NCBI RefSeq assembly: GCF_000765675.1
Contig: NZ_JRPA02000008.1
Span: 41,407-105,406 of the forward strand
DNA length: 64,000 nucleotides
Source of the DNA: Helicobacter sp. MIT 05-5294
Lineage (GTDB): Bacteria > Campylobacterota > Campylobacteria > Campylobacterales > Helicobacteraceae
Direction of reading: 5' to 3'
In this document: piece after piece, positions 26,368 to 35,938 of the stretch
How the letters are laid out: every line of letters begins with the position of its first letter
Position numbering within the stretch: position 1 is the stretch's first letter
Program-made: the position numbers and the translations under genes
The notes under the pieces: model-generated
What the model was told of the DNA's origin: nothing
Database searches by the model: none
Seen by the model: the letters and a program-made list of their open reading frames with translations, nothing else

Positions 26368-27261
26368 ATGGAAAGTGAAAAAATCGGCGTAATCGTTGAA
26401 AATCTTGATGAATGTCAAAGCGATAAAAAAGCATTTGTCTTTAACGAATCTGGCGGCTATATCGGCAGTCATTATGAATGTGATTTTTGCATTCAAGATA
26501 GAGAGGGAGAAATACGCGACAGACATGTCAAAATCTCCTTTGAAGAGGGGTGCTTTACTATTACTCCTGTGGGAGAGAGTATTGCGTTTTATAATGGCTC
26601 ATTCTCCAAAATGCAAGGAGGCTATGGGACAATCATCAATCCAAACGACAAACTCAAAATCGGCGGGATTCTTCTTTGTTTTGTAGAACCTCACAGCATT
26701 ACTGATGAAATGCTTAATGGCAAATCCGTGCTAGAACATATAGATTCGCAAGACGAAGACAATGAGATTGTCCTAAAACCTAGAGGGCAAATCAGCGTTG
26801 ATTTTATGGGGAAAAATAGCGTTGAAGGGCTTTTAAGCACCAAAGAAGAATATGATTTTATCTCCAATAATCCCGATTCAGACAAGGAAATTTCGCACCC
26901 TATTTTAAAAACAGATTCCACAGAATTTAATTATCCCAACATTCTAAAATCCCTAGATAGAGCATTAAACGACATCAAAAGCAACCAAAAAAGCGCGAAA
27001 CTTAACGATATTTATGGAGATATTAGCATCAAAGATTTAGAAAGCATTATCGCATCTGTGCCGCTGATTAAATCCCCAAAACTCATCAATGTCATCGTTT
27101 TAACTCTTTTGACAAAAGAACTCTATAATCCTATATTTGAAGAAATGGAAGAGGATATGTTCGTTACATATTTCAAAGCCGCCATTCAAGGAAATCTTAA
27201 AAACGAACAACATCTTTTTGAAAATCTCGTCCTCAAAGCCCTAGAAAAATACAAAAGCTAA
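26368..27261 (+). CDS. FHA-domain protein of the T6SS locus
   Basis: A 297-residue cytoplasmic protein. Residues about 22-100 form a forkhead-associated domain: GGYIGSHYECDFCI, then DRHVKISFEEG and FYNGS, matching the Gly-X-X and Ser-X-X-His/Asn-X-X core that binds phosphothreonine. The rest is helical with no recognised domain. FHA proteins (TagH/Fha) take part in post-translational T6SS control, but no kinase or phosphatase partner (PpkA/PppA) lies in the window, so the regulation here is uncertain. It is translated directly after tssM. Confidence 0.82.
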   Translation: MESEKIGVIVENLDECQSDKKAFVFNESGGYIGSHYECDFCIQDREGEIRDRHVKISFEEGCFTITPVGESIAFYNGSFSKMQGGYGTIINPNDKLKIGGILLCFVEPHSITDEMLNGKSVLEHIDSQDEDNEIVLKPRGQISVDFMGKNSVEGLLSTKEEYDFISNNPDSDKEISHPILKTDSTEFNYPNILKSLDRALNDIKSNQKSAKLNDIYGDISIKDLESIIASVPLIKSPKLINVIVLTLLTKELYNPIFEEMEEDMFVTYFKAAIQGNLKNEQHLFENLVLKALEKYKS

Positions 27262-27407
27262 ACCACCTTAAGCCAAAAGACTTATACAAAAAGCACTTTT
27301 ATAAGCCTTTAAGCGGATTTGCCCTTATTGCAAATCCTGCAAATGCTTTACAAACAGAGCTTTTATTGTTACAATTCCTAGATAAATTTATTTTTGAAAG
27401 TTAGTAT

Positions 27408-27815
27408 ATGGAATTTGTTGGAGAAGAATTGCTTTTGGTTCATTTATTTTTGTCATTTCTCCTGCTTTTGCCTCCGCTTTGGAATCTTTTTTGTCTTCTT
27501 GCCAAAGAATCCCATACACAAAAGTTACGCACACTCGCAATTACCGCACCCGCTTATTACACACTTCTTAGCGCGTGTCTTTTTAGCGGATTTGTCATTT
27601 GGGCAATGTTAGGATTTGTTACAACATTTAAAATCCTCTTAATGCTTATTTTGTGGTTTATCTGTTTTGGGCTAGAAATCCTGCGCCACAAACGACAAAA
27701 ACTCACAAAAGTAGAAGCCAATCCCCACAAAAGAGAAGCTTTTTTTAGATTTGCCAAGCTCAAATACAGCTTTGATTTATGCGCGTTTGCAATCCTCTTG
27801 CTTTGGATACTCTAA
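27408..27815 (+). CDS. Small multi-pass membrane protein, unknown function
   Basis: A 135-residue protein with about four hydrophobic segments (residues 7-32, 46-62, 63-88 and 115-135) and a basic loop (RHKRQKLTKVEANPHKRE). The stop shares a base with the rsmE start (TAATG), so the two are coupled. I do not recognise a family. Confidence 0.65.
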   Translation: MEFVGEELLLVHLFLSFLLLLPPLWNLFCLLAKESHTQKLRTLAITAPAYYTLLSACLFSGFVIWAMLGFVTTFKILLMLILWFICFGLEILRHKRQKLTKVEANPHKREAFFRFAKLKYSFDLCAFAILLLWIL

Positions 27816-28477
27816 TGCAATTCATTCTTCATCACAACGCAGGAGAAAAGCAAATCACGCTACAAGATGAAATCTATCATCATCTTTTTCATTCCCGCAG
27901 AACGCGCAAACTAGAATCCCTATATTTACGCAATGGATGCGATTGCAATCTTTATCTTTACACCATTACAGAAGTTGGCAAAAAAGACGCAACGCTTACT
28001 TTGCAAACCTTTGAATCCACGCCGATTGAAAATCCTCCCAAAGGGCATTTGATTTGGGCAATCATTGAACCAAAAAGCATTGAAAAAACCCTCCCAATGC
28101 TCAACGAACTCAATCTTGCCAAAATCACCTTTTTTTATGCGCAATACTCACAAAAACATTTCAAGCTAGATTCTGCGCGTTTAGATAGAATCCTAAAAAG
28201 CTCCTGTGAGCAATGCGGACGCATTCTTAAGCTAGATTTTGAAATTTTGCCAAACTTAGAAGAAGTGCTACAAAACTACCCAAACTTCGCAGTATTAGAC
28301 TTTGGCGGGAAACCTCTTTGCGATTCTTTGGAGATTCCATTAATGATTGGTTGCGAGGGGGGATTTAGCCAAAGTGAGCGCGAAATCCTGCAAAATAAGC
28401 CGACTTTTAGCGCACCCAAATGCAATATTTTAAAAAGCGAAACCGCTGCACTTTATGCAACAAGCCGATTAATTTAA
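27815..28477 (+). CDS. rsmE: 16S rRNA m3U1498 methyltransferase RsmE
   Basis: About 220 residues with the RsmE pattern: an N-terminal PUA-like part (LHHNAGEKQITLQ, HLFHSRRTRKLE) and a C-terminal SPOUT methyltransferase part with the SAM knot segment IGCEGGFSQSERE and LKSETAALYA. It would methylate U1498 of 16S rRNA. The ATG at 27815 is chosen because it overlaps the upstream stop and gives the usual start; an upstream in-frame start at 27779 would lie inside the previous gene. Confidence 0.88.
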   Translation: MQFILHHNAGEKQITLQDEIYHHLFHSRRTRKLESLYLRNGCDCNLYLYTITEVGKKDATLTLQTFESTPIENPPKGHLIWAIIEPKSIEKTLPMLNELNLAKITFFYAQYSQKHFKLDSARLDRILKSSCEQCGRILKLDFEILPNLEEVLQNYPNFAVLDFGGKPLCDSLEIPLMIGCEGGFSQSEREILQNKPTFSAPKCNILKSETAALYATSRLI

Positions 28478-28559
28478 TGCTTTGGAAGCTTTACAAGGGA
28501 TTTAAAAACCGCTAAAATCTTAAAACTTAAGAAACAAGCTCAAAAATGGGGATAACTTG

Positions 28560-29048
28560 ATGAGAAGAATTAAAAATGCACCGATGAAAAAAGCTTTTAC
28601 AATGCTAGAGCTTGTATTTATTTTAGTGATTTTAGGGATTTTAGCAGCTGTTGCGATTCCAAAAATCTCTGCAAGTCGCGAAGACGCGAAACTTGTCGCG
28701 CTCAAAAGCGACATTAACACACTTAAGACTTCATTTCCTGCCTATTTTCTTGCGCAAGGAGAGGGGACATTTAATAGCGCAATCACGCTAAGTAGCGCGA
28801 ATTGGAATCTTGATAATTATACTATCACGAGCAAACTCCAAGACAAAAGCGGCAACCCATGCGTAAGTGCGACGCTATTGGATTCCAACCACGCCACCGC
28901 GACGACACCAAGCAATGTGCAATTTCTACAACTCACAACACAAGCAAGTAGCAATGCGCAAGGCGACACTTGCGAGAAATTAATAGAGAGTATTCATCTC
29001 ACCCAAACACTTAGGATTCCACTCCTTAGCAGCTCCATTGTCTTTTGA
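28560..29048 (+). CDS. Type II pseudopilin-like protein
   Basis: A 162-residue protein with a prepilin N-terminus: a short basic leader ending KKA, then FTMLELVFILVILGILAAVA, with Glu five residues after the cleavage point. The remainder is a small periplasmic domain with two Cys residues. The start at 28560 follows GGGGAT by about 8 bases; an internal ATG at 28584 would also give a workable leader. Campylobacter uses such pseudopilins in natural transformation, a possible role here. It overlaps the next pseudopilin gene. Confidence 0.82.
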   Translation: MRRIKNAPMKKAFTMLELVFILVILGILAAVAIPKISASREDAKLVALKSDINTLKTSFPAYFLAQGEGTFNSAITLSSANWNLDNYTITSKLQDKSGNPCVSATLLDSNHATATTPSNVQFLQLTTQASSNAQGDTCEKLIESIHLTQTLRIPLLSSSIVF

Positions 29049-29437
29049 TGAAAAACCTTAAACGCAAACCTGCTTTCACAATCCTAGAATTAGTATTAGT
29101 GCTTTCTTTATTTGGCATTTTATTATCCTTTGGGATTCCGCATTTAAGCCATTACACACAAAATGCCTGTATCAAAAAACTACAACTTCAAGTGCTGAAT
29201 CTCAAACTCACACTCAAATCCCAAAAACAACAAAAACTCGCAACAGATTGGAATGCCCTCTATCAAAACCTTGATTTGAATCCAAGCAAATGTTACTTCC
29301 AAAAGCAAAAAAACGGATTTATCGCAAACGATAATGGACGCCAAGCTTATTTTGTGCTAAAAGATACGATTTTAGAATGCCAACACACCAAAAGTGCGCG
29401 TTTGCACAATGGCGAATCCTTATGCGATATTTTTTAA
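29048..29437 (+). CDS. Second type II pseudopilin-like protein
   Basis: About 129 residues with the same prepilin signature (KRKPAFTILELVLVLSLFGILLSFG, in two parts: leader KRKPA, then the FTILEL helix). It has four Cys residues in a small periplasmic domain. The ATG at 29048 overlaps the previous stop (TGATG). It forms a pair with the preceding pseudopilin; no secretion ATPase, platform protein or prepilin peptidase lies nearby. Confidence 0.78.
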   Translation: MKNLKRKPAFTILELVLVLSLFGILLSFGIPHLSHYTQNACIKKLQLQVLNLKLTLKSQKQQKLATDWNALYQNLDLNPSKCYFQKQKNGFIANDNGRQAYFVLKDTILECQHTKSARLHNGESLCDIF

Positions 29438-29510
29438 ACAGCACGGAATCTTTGCGTTTAAAGATTCCATTGCAAAATTTACAATCCTTAAACGCAATAT
29501 TTCTAAGTCT

Positions 29511-30104
29511 TTAATGGAGTCTTGCTTTTTGGCTCCAGCGTGGATAATCATATGGAATCTGCAAACTATCGCACCATTTGCCAATCAAGAATCTCTCCAA
29601 CTCTTCTAAAGATTTCCCTGCATAGTAGCCAAAAATCGGCGGAGCAATCGTAACTCCAAGCCGAGAGAGTTTCAGCATATTTTCTAACACAATCGCACTT
29701 AAAGGCATTTCACGCGGCGCAAGGAGCAGTTTGCGATTCTCTTTTATCATCACACTTGCAGCGCGAGTTAGCAAAGTATCGCAAATCCCGCAAGAAATTT
29801 TCGCCAAAGTATTTTGCGAACAAGGAATCACTGCCATCGCTTCACACACAAAAGAACCACTCGCGATATTCGCGCCCAAATCCGTATCCTCTAGTAAAGT
29901 GAGATTAGGAATCTCTTGTAAATCCCGCATTAAATCTTGCAGATTTTGGCTTTGGTGTGATGCGTGATTTTCTGCTGCGATTGCGCGTTTTGCGCCTAGA
30001 GTTAGCACACAATATTTCTCTAACTCTTGCGGCAAAAAATGCAAAAACTTCAAGCCAAGCTCTACCCCACTCGCACCGCTAATCCCAATAATTAAGCGTT
30101 TCAT
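29511..30104 (-). CDS. ubiX: Flavin prenyltransferase UbiX
   Basis: A 197-residue UbiX/Pad1 family enzyme that makes prenylated FMN for UbiD-type decarboxylases. It starts LIIGISGASGVELGLKFL, and has the GSFVCEAMAVIPCSQNTLAKI segment and LLLAPREMPLS, both typical of the FMN and prenyl-phosphate site. Its ATG overlaps the flgA stop (ATGA). The ubiX-flgA neighbourhood also occurs in H. pylori. Confidence 0.92.
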   Translation of the reverse strand: MKRLIIGISGASGVELGLKFLHFLPQELEKYCVLTLGAKRAIAAENHASHQSQNLQDLMRDLQEIPNLTLLEDTDLGANIASGSFVCEAMAVIPCSQNTLAKISCGICDTLLTRAASVMIKENRKLLLAPREMPLSAIVLENMLKLSRLGVTIAPPIFGYYAGKSLEELERFLIGKWCDSLQIPYDYPRWSQKARLH

Positions 30105-31006
30105 AGCAAACGCCCTCTTCCGGATTCTAAAATCTCAACTGCATAAGTTTTTTTGCCTTGCAATGCACGCGCTTTAATCACATCTCCTACTGCGCCATCT
30201 TTTTGCGCTTCTAGCACAAACTCCAACAACACACCCTCCTCTTTCACGCTTACAGAGATTTTATCTCCTTTTCTAACCACGCGTTTTAGAATCAAACGAT
30301 CGTGTGTAACCACAATATCTTTTGGAGTATAAGAACGCACCGCAACCTTGCCCATTTCGTTTTCTTTCATCAAAGGGCTACCAATCTTCCCAAAAGGAAT
30401 CCGAACCACACGCGCATTGTGATAGCCAATGCTTTGTCTTCCGCTAATAGCTTCACTTGTTTTAACCACTTGCAAGGACGCATCAATGGAATATTTAAAA
30501 TAAACTTTGCGATTCCTTAGTTTGTCTCCATTTTTTTCCCGCACGACAATGTCAAAGCTTCCCTCATTGCGCTTAAGTAATTTGGGGTGAAAATCAATAG
30601 AAGCAATTGCTTCTTCATTAAAATCTACCGGTGTAATCTGCTCCAAATGCACCGCATTGATTTGAATATTATAGGGTTGATATTCGCGTAGAAATTCAGC
30701 CGTGATGTATTTAGAAATCCCATCAATCTCCCCACCAATAGCGCGTTTGAAAGTAATAATAGGTGCTTTTGAACCCACAGAGATTCCCTCGTTTTCAAAC
30801 TTTTCTACCATTTGAGAAGTTTTTATTTGGTAATTATTCGCACTCTTTGGAATCTCAAAAAGCAAAAAATCATTCTCCAACTCTGGAAACAAATCTTTCG
30901 CATAAATTGTATGATTTTTGAAACGATATTCTTCTTCTAAAACCAAAAAGTTAAGCGCGTGAGCAAAGGAGGCGCAAAACAATAAAATCATCAATCCTAA
31001 TCGCAA
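30101..31006 (-). CDS. flgA: Flagellar P-ring assembly chaperone FlgA
   Basis: A 301-residue secreted protein with a signal peptide (residues 1-17, LMILLFCASFAHA). Its C-terminal half has the SAF/ChapFlgA fold pattern, including VVRKGDKISVSVKEEGVLLEF and DGAVGDVIKARA, which matches FlgA. It acts in the periplasm in P-ring assembly. It overlaps copA by 10 bases and ubiX by 4, so all three form one operon. Confidence 0.88.
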   Translation of the reverse strand: MRLGLMILLFCASFAHALNFLVLEEEYRFKNHTIYAKDLFPELENDFLLFEIPKSANNYQIKTSQMVEKFENEGISVGSKAPIITFKRAIGGEIDGISKYITAEFLREYQPYNIQINAVHLEQITPVDFNEEAIASIDFHPKLLKRNEGSFDIVVREKNGDKLRNRKVYFKYSIDASLQVVKTSEAISGRQSIGYHNARVVRIPFGKIGSPLMKENEMGKVAVRSYTPKDIVVTHDRLILKRVVRKGDKISVSVKEEGVLLEFVLEAQKDGAVGDVIKARALQGKKTYAVEILESGRGRLL

Positions 31007-33162
31007 CTTGAAAGCCTTAAACGCGAGATTCTAAGTGCATTGCTCACAACACTTAGTGAGCTTAATGCCATTGCCGCCCCTGCAAAAGCGGGTTGCAATG
31101 CGATTCCAAAAAATGGATAAAGCACACCTGCGGCGATTGGAATCAACACAATATTATAAATATAGGCAAAAAATAAATTTTGGCGAATATTTTTCAAAGT
31201 CGCATTAGCAATATCAAAAACTTCTACGATTCCCCATAAATCTTCTTTTAACAACAAAACATCGCCCACTTCTTGCGCTAACTCTGTCGCCTGTGCAAAA
31301 GAGATTCCAAAACTCGCATTTTTGAATGCCAACGCGTCATTAATGCCATCTCCCACAAAACAAACTGCGCCATTTTGGGCGAGTTGTGCGATTTTATCCG
31401 CCTTTTGTTCGGGATTAACACCCGCGAAGAATTGCTCTACTCCAAGAGTTTGTGCGACTTTCGCCACACTTGCTTGATTATCTCCGCTTAAAATCACGGA
31501 TTGGATTCCACGCGCCTTTAATGCGTCAATGGTAGCTTTCGCGTGTTCTTTGATAGAATCTTGCAAATAAAACAACGCCAAAACCTCCTGCTCATTTCCA
31601 AGTGCAACACAATTTTCACGCTGGATTCCTTGAAGATTCGCGCCACTTAGAGATTCTACCCATTCTAGCGCACCCAAAAAATAGTTTTGTTTTTCAAATC
31701 TCGCCTCCATTCCTTTACCAATCTGATAAGTTTTGGATTCTAAGGTAAGCGGTGTGGAATCTTTGGCAAACTCCAAAATCGCTTTAGAGATTGGGTGAGG
31801 ATTGTTTGTTTGCATAGCGTAGCTAAGCCCCAAAATAAAATCCTGCGATTCTTGGGAGAGATTCTTAAAATCTTGGACGAGAATCTCGCCTTTAGTCAGT
31901 GTGCCTGTTTTGTCAAAAACAATCGTTTGAATCTGCTTTGCTTTTTCATAAATATCGGGCGTTTTAATCAAGATTTCGGATTTTTTCGCGCGCATACTTG
32001 CACACACAATTGCCAAAGGCACAGCAAGACCAAGTGCGCAAGGACAAGAAATCACCAACACACACGCCGCAATGCTTAGCGCAAAAGCTAAATTAGAACT
32101 CCAAATCCACCAAAAAGCAAAACTCGCACAACTAAGCAAAACCACGCTTGGCACAAACACACTTGCGATTTTGTCTGCCAATGCACCAATGGGCGGCTTT
32201 TGGGATTGTGAAAGCTCTAACAAATCTAGCATTTCATAAACAAAAAATTCGTTAGAATCCTTACTTGCTTCAATCACAATTTCGCCATTTAGCACCAAAC
32301 TTCCGCCAACCACTTCCGCTCCAATACTTAAAGCTTTGGGTAATTCTTCTCCATTAATATGCGCACTGCTCACTTCCGCACTACCGGAGAGAATCACACC
32401 ATCAAGCGGAATCTTCTCACCGCCAATCACCAAGCATTTATCGCCTTTTTGGATTTTATCAATAGCAACCCATTTTGTGTTTTTGGAATCCTGATAGGAT
32501 TGGGATTCTACATTTTTTTCAATCAATCTTGCTTGTGCGGGGAGAAGTTTGGCAAGAAGCTCTAGCTCATCACTTGCGCGTTTTTTCGCACTAGATTTGA
32601 GATATTCTCCAACTAGCACAAAGCAAATCACCGCGCTACTTCCTTCAAAATAAAACCCACTCTCCCCACTTGCAAAAAGATACAGAGAATACAAATAAGC
32701 CACGCTCGTGCCAAGCGCAATTAGCACATTCATATCTGCGGACTTTGTCTTAAAAAAACTCTTTGCACCCTGATAAAAAGGCAACCCGCAATAAAATTGC
32801 ACCACACTTGCAAGTATGAGTTGCACAATCGCACTCCAATGACTATGCACACCTAACATATGCAGTGAAAAAATCACCAAAAACAAAGGAATCGCAACCC
32901 ACAATCGCCGCTTTAATCCTTGAATATAAGCAATCTCTAATGCTTTGGAATCATCAAGAGAAACAGGAAAACCATAAGAAGTGATTTTTTCCATAATTTG
33001 GGCGGAAGAAATTTGCGTTTCTTCATACGCAATTTTTGCGCGTCCGCTAATGGAATTAATCTTGATATTTTTAATACTTGGAATCTTTTGTAAATTATGC
33101 TCAATCGTGGCAGAACAAGCACTGCAGTGCATTCCACTAATGTTTAATTTAACCATTTGCAT
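30997..33162 (-). CDS. copA: Copper-exporting P1B-type ATPase CopA
   Basis: A 721-residue P1B-1 ATPase. The N-terminal heavy-metal domain has GMHCSAC. The membrane helix with the metal site shows SCPCALGLAVPLAI (CPC motif). The phosphorylation loop is DKTGTLT, the HP motif is NPHPISKAI, and GDGINDALA completes the hinge. It would export Cu(I) to the periplasm. The ATG at 33162 follows AAAGG by about 8 bases. It leads an operon with flgA and ubiX. Confidence 0.95.
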   Translation of the reverse strand: MQMVKLNISGMHCSACSATIEHNLQKIPSIKNIKINSISGRAKIAYEETQISSAQIMEKITSYGFPVSLDDSKALEIAYIQGLKRRLWVAIPLFLVIFSLHMLGVHSHWSAIVQLILASVVQFYCGLPFYQGAKSFFKTKSADMNVLIALGTSVAYLYSLYLFASGESGFYFEGSSAVICFVLVGEYLKSSAKKRASDELELLAKLLPAQARLIEKNVESQSYQDSKNTKWVAIDKIQKGDKCLVIGGEKIPLDGVILSGSAEVSSAHINGEELPKALSIGAEVVGGSLVLNGEIVIEASKDSNEFFVYEMLDLLELSQSQKPPIGALADKIASVFVPSVVLLSCASFAFWWIWSSNLAFALSIAACVLVISCPCALGLAVPLAIVCASMRAKKSEILIKTPDIYEKAKQIQTIVFDKTGTLTKGEILVQDFKNLSQESQDFILGLSYAMQTNNPHPISKAILEFAKDSTPLTLESKTYQIGKGMEARFEKQNYFLGALEWVESLSGANLQGIQRENCVALGNEQEVLALFYLQDSIKEHAKATIDALKARGIQSVILSGDNQASVAKVAQTLGVEQFFAGVNPEQKADKIAQLAQNGAVCFVGDGINDALAFKNASFGISFAQATELAQEVGDVLLLKEDLWGIVEVFDIANATLKNIRQNLFFAYIYNIVLIPIAAGVLYPFFGIALQPAFAGAAMALSSLSVVSNALRISRLRLSSCD

Positions 33163-33219
33163 TTCTTAAACCTTTAGGATTGTTTTTAATAATTGATAAG
33201 ATTTAAAGCTTTAAAATTT

Positions 33220-33250
33220 TATAATTTTTTTTTTATTTTACGCTTATAAT
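33220..33250 (+). promoter_or_regulatory. Tandem -10 boxes upstream of nrdB
   Basis: TATAAT occurs at 33220-33225 and again at 33245-33250, separated by a T-rich run. The second would start transcription near 33257, 19 bases before the nrdB ATG. The 113-base spacer also serves copA on the other strand. Confidence 0.45.
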
Positions 33251-33275
33251 TTTTAGTTTTCTTAAGGCAATTTTT

Positions 33276-34301
33276 ATGGTAAATCGCAAAAAAATCTACA
33301 ATCCTAACTCACAAGAAAGCGTCAATGAACGCAAAATTTTCGGTGGGAATCCCACAAGCATTTTTGAGCTTAACAAAATCAAATACCAATGGGCTTATAA
33401 TCTTTGGAAAGTGATGTTAGCAAACTCTTGGTTTCCTGAAGAAGTCAATATGACCCAAGACAAACGCGACTATGCTGATGGCTTAACTCCACAAGAAAAG
33501 CTCGGTTATGATCGCGCATTAGCGCAGCTTATTTTTATGGATTCGTTGCAGACAAATAACCTCATTGATAATGTGAATCCTTACATTACAAGCCCTGAAA
33601 TCAACCTCATCTTAGTGCGTCAAGCCTTTGAAGAAGCTTTGCATTCTCAAAGTTATGCGGTAATGGTAGAATCCATTTCTGCAAACACAGATGAAATCTA
33701 TGAAATGTGGCGCAAAGATAGCCGACTAAAATCAAAAAACGACTATATTGCTAATGTCTATGAGGCACTGGCTATCAATCCCGATGAACCTACTTTGCTT
33801 AAAGCAATGTTTGCCAACCAAATCTTAGAGGGGATTTATTTTTATAGTGGCTTTACCTTTTTTTACACTCTTGCAAGAAGCGGTAAAATGTTAGCAAGTG
33901 CGCAAATGATTCGCTTTATCCAACGCGATGAAGTAACCCATTTGTTATTGTTCCAAAATATGATTAATTCACTCAAAAAAGAAATGCCTCATCTCTTTAC
34001 CAAAGACTTACTTGAAGAAGTCATAGAAATGTTTAGAGAAGCGGTTAAGGTAGAATCCGCGTGGGGAGATTATATCACACAAGGGCAGATTCTAGGGCTT
34101 ACAAGCGAGATTATTCACGAATATATCCGCTATCTTGCTGATGATAGGCTAAAGCGTGTGGGATTGCCACCGCTTTTTAATGCTAAGAATCCTATCAAAT
34201 GGGTAGATTCTTTTAGTTCGCTAAATCAGCACAAAACAAATTTCTTTGAAGGAAATGTTGGTAATTACGCAAAAGGGAGTATAAATTTTGATGATTTCTA
34301 G
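33276..34301 (+). CDS. nrdB: Ribonucleotide reductase class I subunit beta NrdB
   Basis: A 341-residue radical-generating subunit. Iron and radical-site residues are visible: Asp in [10 protein letters not shown], Glu, His and Tyr in [10 protein letters not shown], Glu in [10 protein letters not shown], and Glu-His in RDEVTHLLL. It makes deoxyribonucleotides with NrdA, which is not in the window. The ATG follows AGGCAA weakly. It overlaps the amidohydrolase gene, and the nrdB-pcm neighbourhood resembles H. pylori. Confidence 0.95.
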   Translation: MVNRKKIYNPNSQESVNERKIFGGNPTSIFELNKIKYQWAYNLWKVMLANSWFPEEVNMTQDKRDYADGLTPQEKLGYDRALAQLIFMDSLQTNNLIDNVNPYITSPEINLILVRQAFEEALHSQSYAVMVESISANTDEIYEMWRKDSRLKSKNDYIANVYEALAINPDEPTLLKAMFANQILEGIYFYSGFTFFYTLARSGKMLASAQMIRFIQRDEVTHLLLFQNMINSLKKEMPHLFTKDLLEEVIEMFREAVKVESAWGDYITQGQILGLTSEIIHEYIRYLADDRLKRVGLPPLFNAKNPIKWVDSFSSLNQHKTNFFEGNVGNYAKGSINFDDF

Positions 34302-35019
34302 ACAACTTTATTCATTACAGATTAAGACAAAGCAAAATTTTGAAGAAAATCTCGCAAATCTAAAGAATCTGATTCTAAATTGCGAGGGGGATTCTATCAT
34401 TTTAGCACCCGAAGTTTGCCTTACAAACTTCTGCTATCAGAGAATGGACGAAGCCGCAGAGTTTTCCAAAGTCGCAACAGAATCGCTACTGCGCCTCTCT
34501 AGCGATAGAACGATTGTCCTTACAATGATTGAAAAATATCGCAATGGATTTTTCAACAACCTAAAAGTGTTTCACAGAGGCGAATTGCTACACAAACAAA
34601 GCAAACACAAGCTTTTTCCATTAGGAAACGAGCATTTGCATTTCCAAAGCGGCGATATTGCCGAAATCGCTCCATTTGAGATTGATGGGATTCTCTGCGG
34701 CGCAATCAATTGTTTTGAATTGCGCTTTATTGAATTGTGGCAACGCGTCAAGGGTTGTGATTTGATTTTTGTCCCTGCACAATGGGGAAAAGAGCGCAAA
34801 GACAACTTTGAAACCCTCGCCAAAGCCCTTGCTATCACCACCCAAAGCTTTGTGATTGCAAGTAGTGGCGCAAACGATACTTGCGCTAAAGGAAGCGCGA
34901 TTATTTCTCCATTTGGCTATGCGACCAAAGACGACGAACAAGAAGTGATTAGCTTATGCGCAGATTTTAACGAAATCACACAAACACGCAAATTTATTGA
35001 TATTGGGCTTAAAAAATAA
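34291..35019 (+). CDS. Carbon-nitrogen hydrolase (nitrilase superfamily)
   Basis: About 242 residues. The catalytic Glu-Lys-Cys set is visible: Glu in [12 protein letters not shown], Lys in [12 protein letters not shown], and Cys in [10 protein letters not shown]. The enzyme would hydrolyse an amide; omega-amidase-like or ureidopropionase-like substrates are both possible. The ATG at 34291 overlaps nrdB by 11 bases; a TTG at 34288 is an alternative. It is followed directly by pcm. Confidence 0.83.
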   Translation: MISRQLYSLQIKTKQNFEENLANLKNLILNCEGDSIILAPEVCLTNFCYQRMDEAAEFSKVATESLLRLSSDRTIVLTMIEKYRNGFFNNLKVFHRGELLHKQSKHKLFPLGNEHLHFQSGDIAEIAPFEIDGILCGAINCFELRFIELWQRVKGCDLIFVPAQWGKERKDNFETLAKALAITTQSFVIASSGANDTCAKGSAIISPFGYATKDDEQEVISLCADFNEITQTRKFIDIGLKK

Positions 35020-35658
35020 ATGCAATCTCTAAAAACTGCGAATATGGTGCTTGAAATCTCTAAGCGATTCAAAATTAGCCCTTCGGTTGAAAAAGCTTTT
35101 TTAAGTGTAAATCGTGAAATTTTCGTGCCTAATGGCTTTGCGCATTTTGCTTACACGCTTGATGCGCTTCCTATGGGGGCAAATCAATGGATTAGCTCTC
35201 CTCTAACCGTGGCAAAAATGACAGAATATCTGCAATGTGAGGGCGCGGATTCTGTGTTAGAAATCGGCTGTGGAAGCGGTTATCAAGCTGCGATTCTAAG
35301 CCGATTGATTCGTCGTGTTTTTAGCATTGAACGCATTGAAAAACTCTTAAACGAAGCAAGAACAAGAATTAAGCTATGCAACTTTTCCAATATCAACACC
35401 AAACTTGATGATGGACAAAATGGCTGGAATGCTTACGCTCCTTATGATAGGATTCTTTTCTCCGCGTCCATTCAAGAGATTCCACAAAGCCTTATTGCAC
35501 AACTAAGTGAGGGTGGAATCCTTGTCGCTCCAATCGAAAGGGGCAATGCGCAAATCATCACGCGTTTTATCAAATGCGATGGAATCCTAAGAGAGAAACA
35601 AGAGTTAGAACAATGCGCTTTTGTCCCTGTATTAAATGGACTAGACAAAGAATCTTAA
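35020..35658 (+). CDS. pcm: Protein-L-isoaspartate O-methyltransferase Pcm
   Basis: A 212-residue SAM-dependent enzyme that repairs isoaspartate in aged proteins. The family start [13 protein letters not shown], the [14 protein letters not shown] segment and SAM motif [13 protein letters not shown] are visible. Its ATG directly follows the TAA of the amidohydrolase gene, so the three genes nrdB-amidohydrolase-pcm are co-transcribed. Confidence 0.93.
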   Translation: MQSLKTANMVLEISKRFKISPSVEKAFLSVNREIFVPNGFAHFAYTLDALPMGANQWISSPLTVAKMTEYLQCEGADSVLEIGCGSGYQAAILSRLIRRVFSIERIEKLLNEARTRIKLCNFSNINTKLDDGQNGWNAYAPYDRILFSASIQEIPQSLIAQLSEGGILVAPIERGNAQIITRFIKCDGILREKQELEQCAFVPVLNGLDKES

Positions 35659-35768
35659 GCTGTGCGGATTTTGGCGGATTTCACTCGTTATTTCGCACAC
35701 CTTGTGTCATTTATAAGCTTTAGATTCTGCCATCTATTTTAATCCTCCACTATCATTGCAGGGCAAAG

Positions 35769-35794
35769 CGAGTCATTGCATTAGCAATGACTCG
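35769..35794. repeat. Perfect 11-bp inverted repeat
   Basis: CGAGTCATTGC and GCAATGACTCG flank a 4-base ATTA loop. The arm is a variant of the dispersed repeat's GTCATTGC core. Confidence 0.75.
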
Positions 35795-35824
35795 CACAAG
35801 CCTACAATACAGAATCCCGCCTTT

Positions 35825-35866
35825 GCTTCATTGTGAGAATTGCAACACAATTCGTGGCAATTATAG
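35825..35866 (+). repeat. Dispersed palindromic repeat, degenerate copy
   Basis: It reads CTTCATTGTGAG, an internal ATTGCAA-CACAAT pairing, then CGTGGCAATTATA. Same layout as copies 1-3 with several changes. Confidence 0.5.
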
Positions 35867-35938
35867 CTTCAAACAAAAGAGGATTCTACAATGGCGAAAT
35901 TCCATCTCTAATGTTACAAATTCTCATGGATTGTTTTT

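Larger units (their letters stand above)
35659..35938. other. Spacer with repeats between pcm and ppx/gppA
   Basis: A perfect inverted repeat CGAGTCATTGC-atta-GCAATGACTCG (35769-35794) is made from the dispersed repeat's arm. A degenerate dispersed-repeat copy lies at 35825-35866. No gene is seen. Both flanking genes converge here, so the hairpin may act as a bidirectional terminator. Confidence 0.55.
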
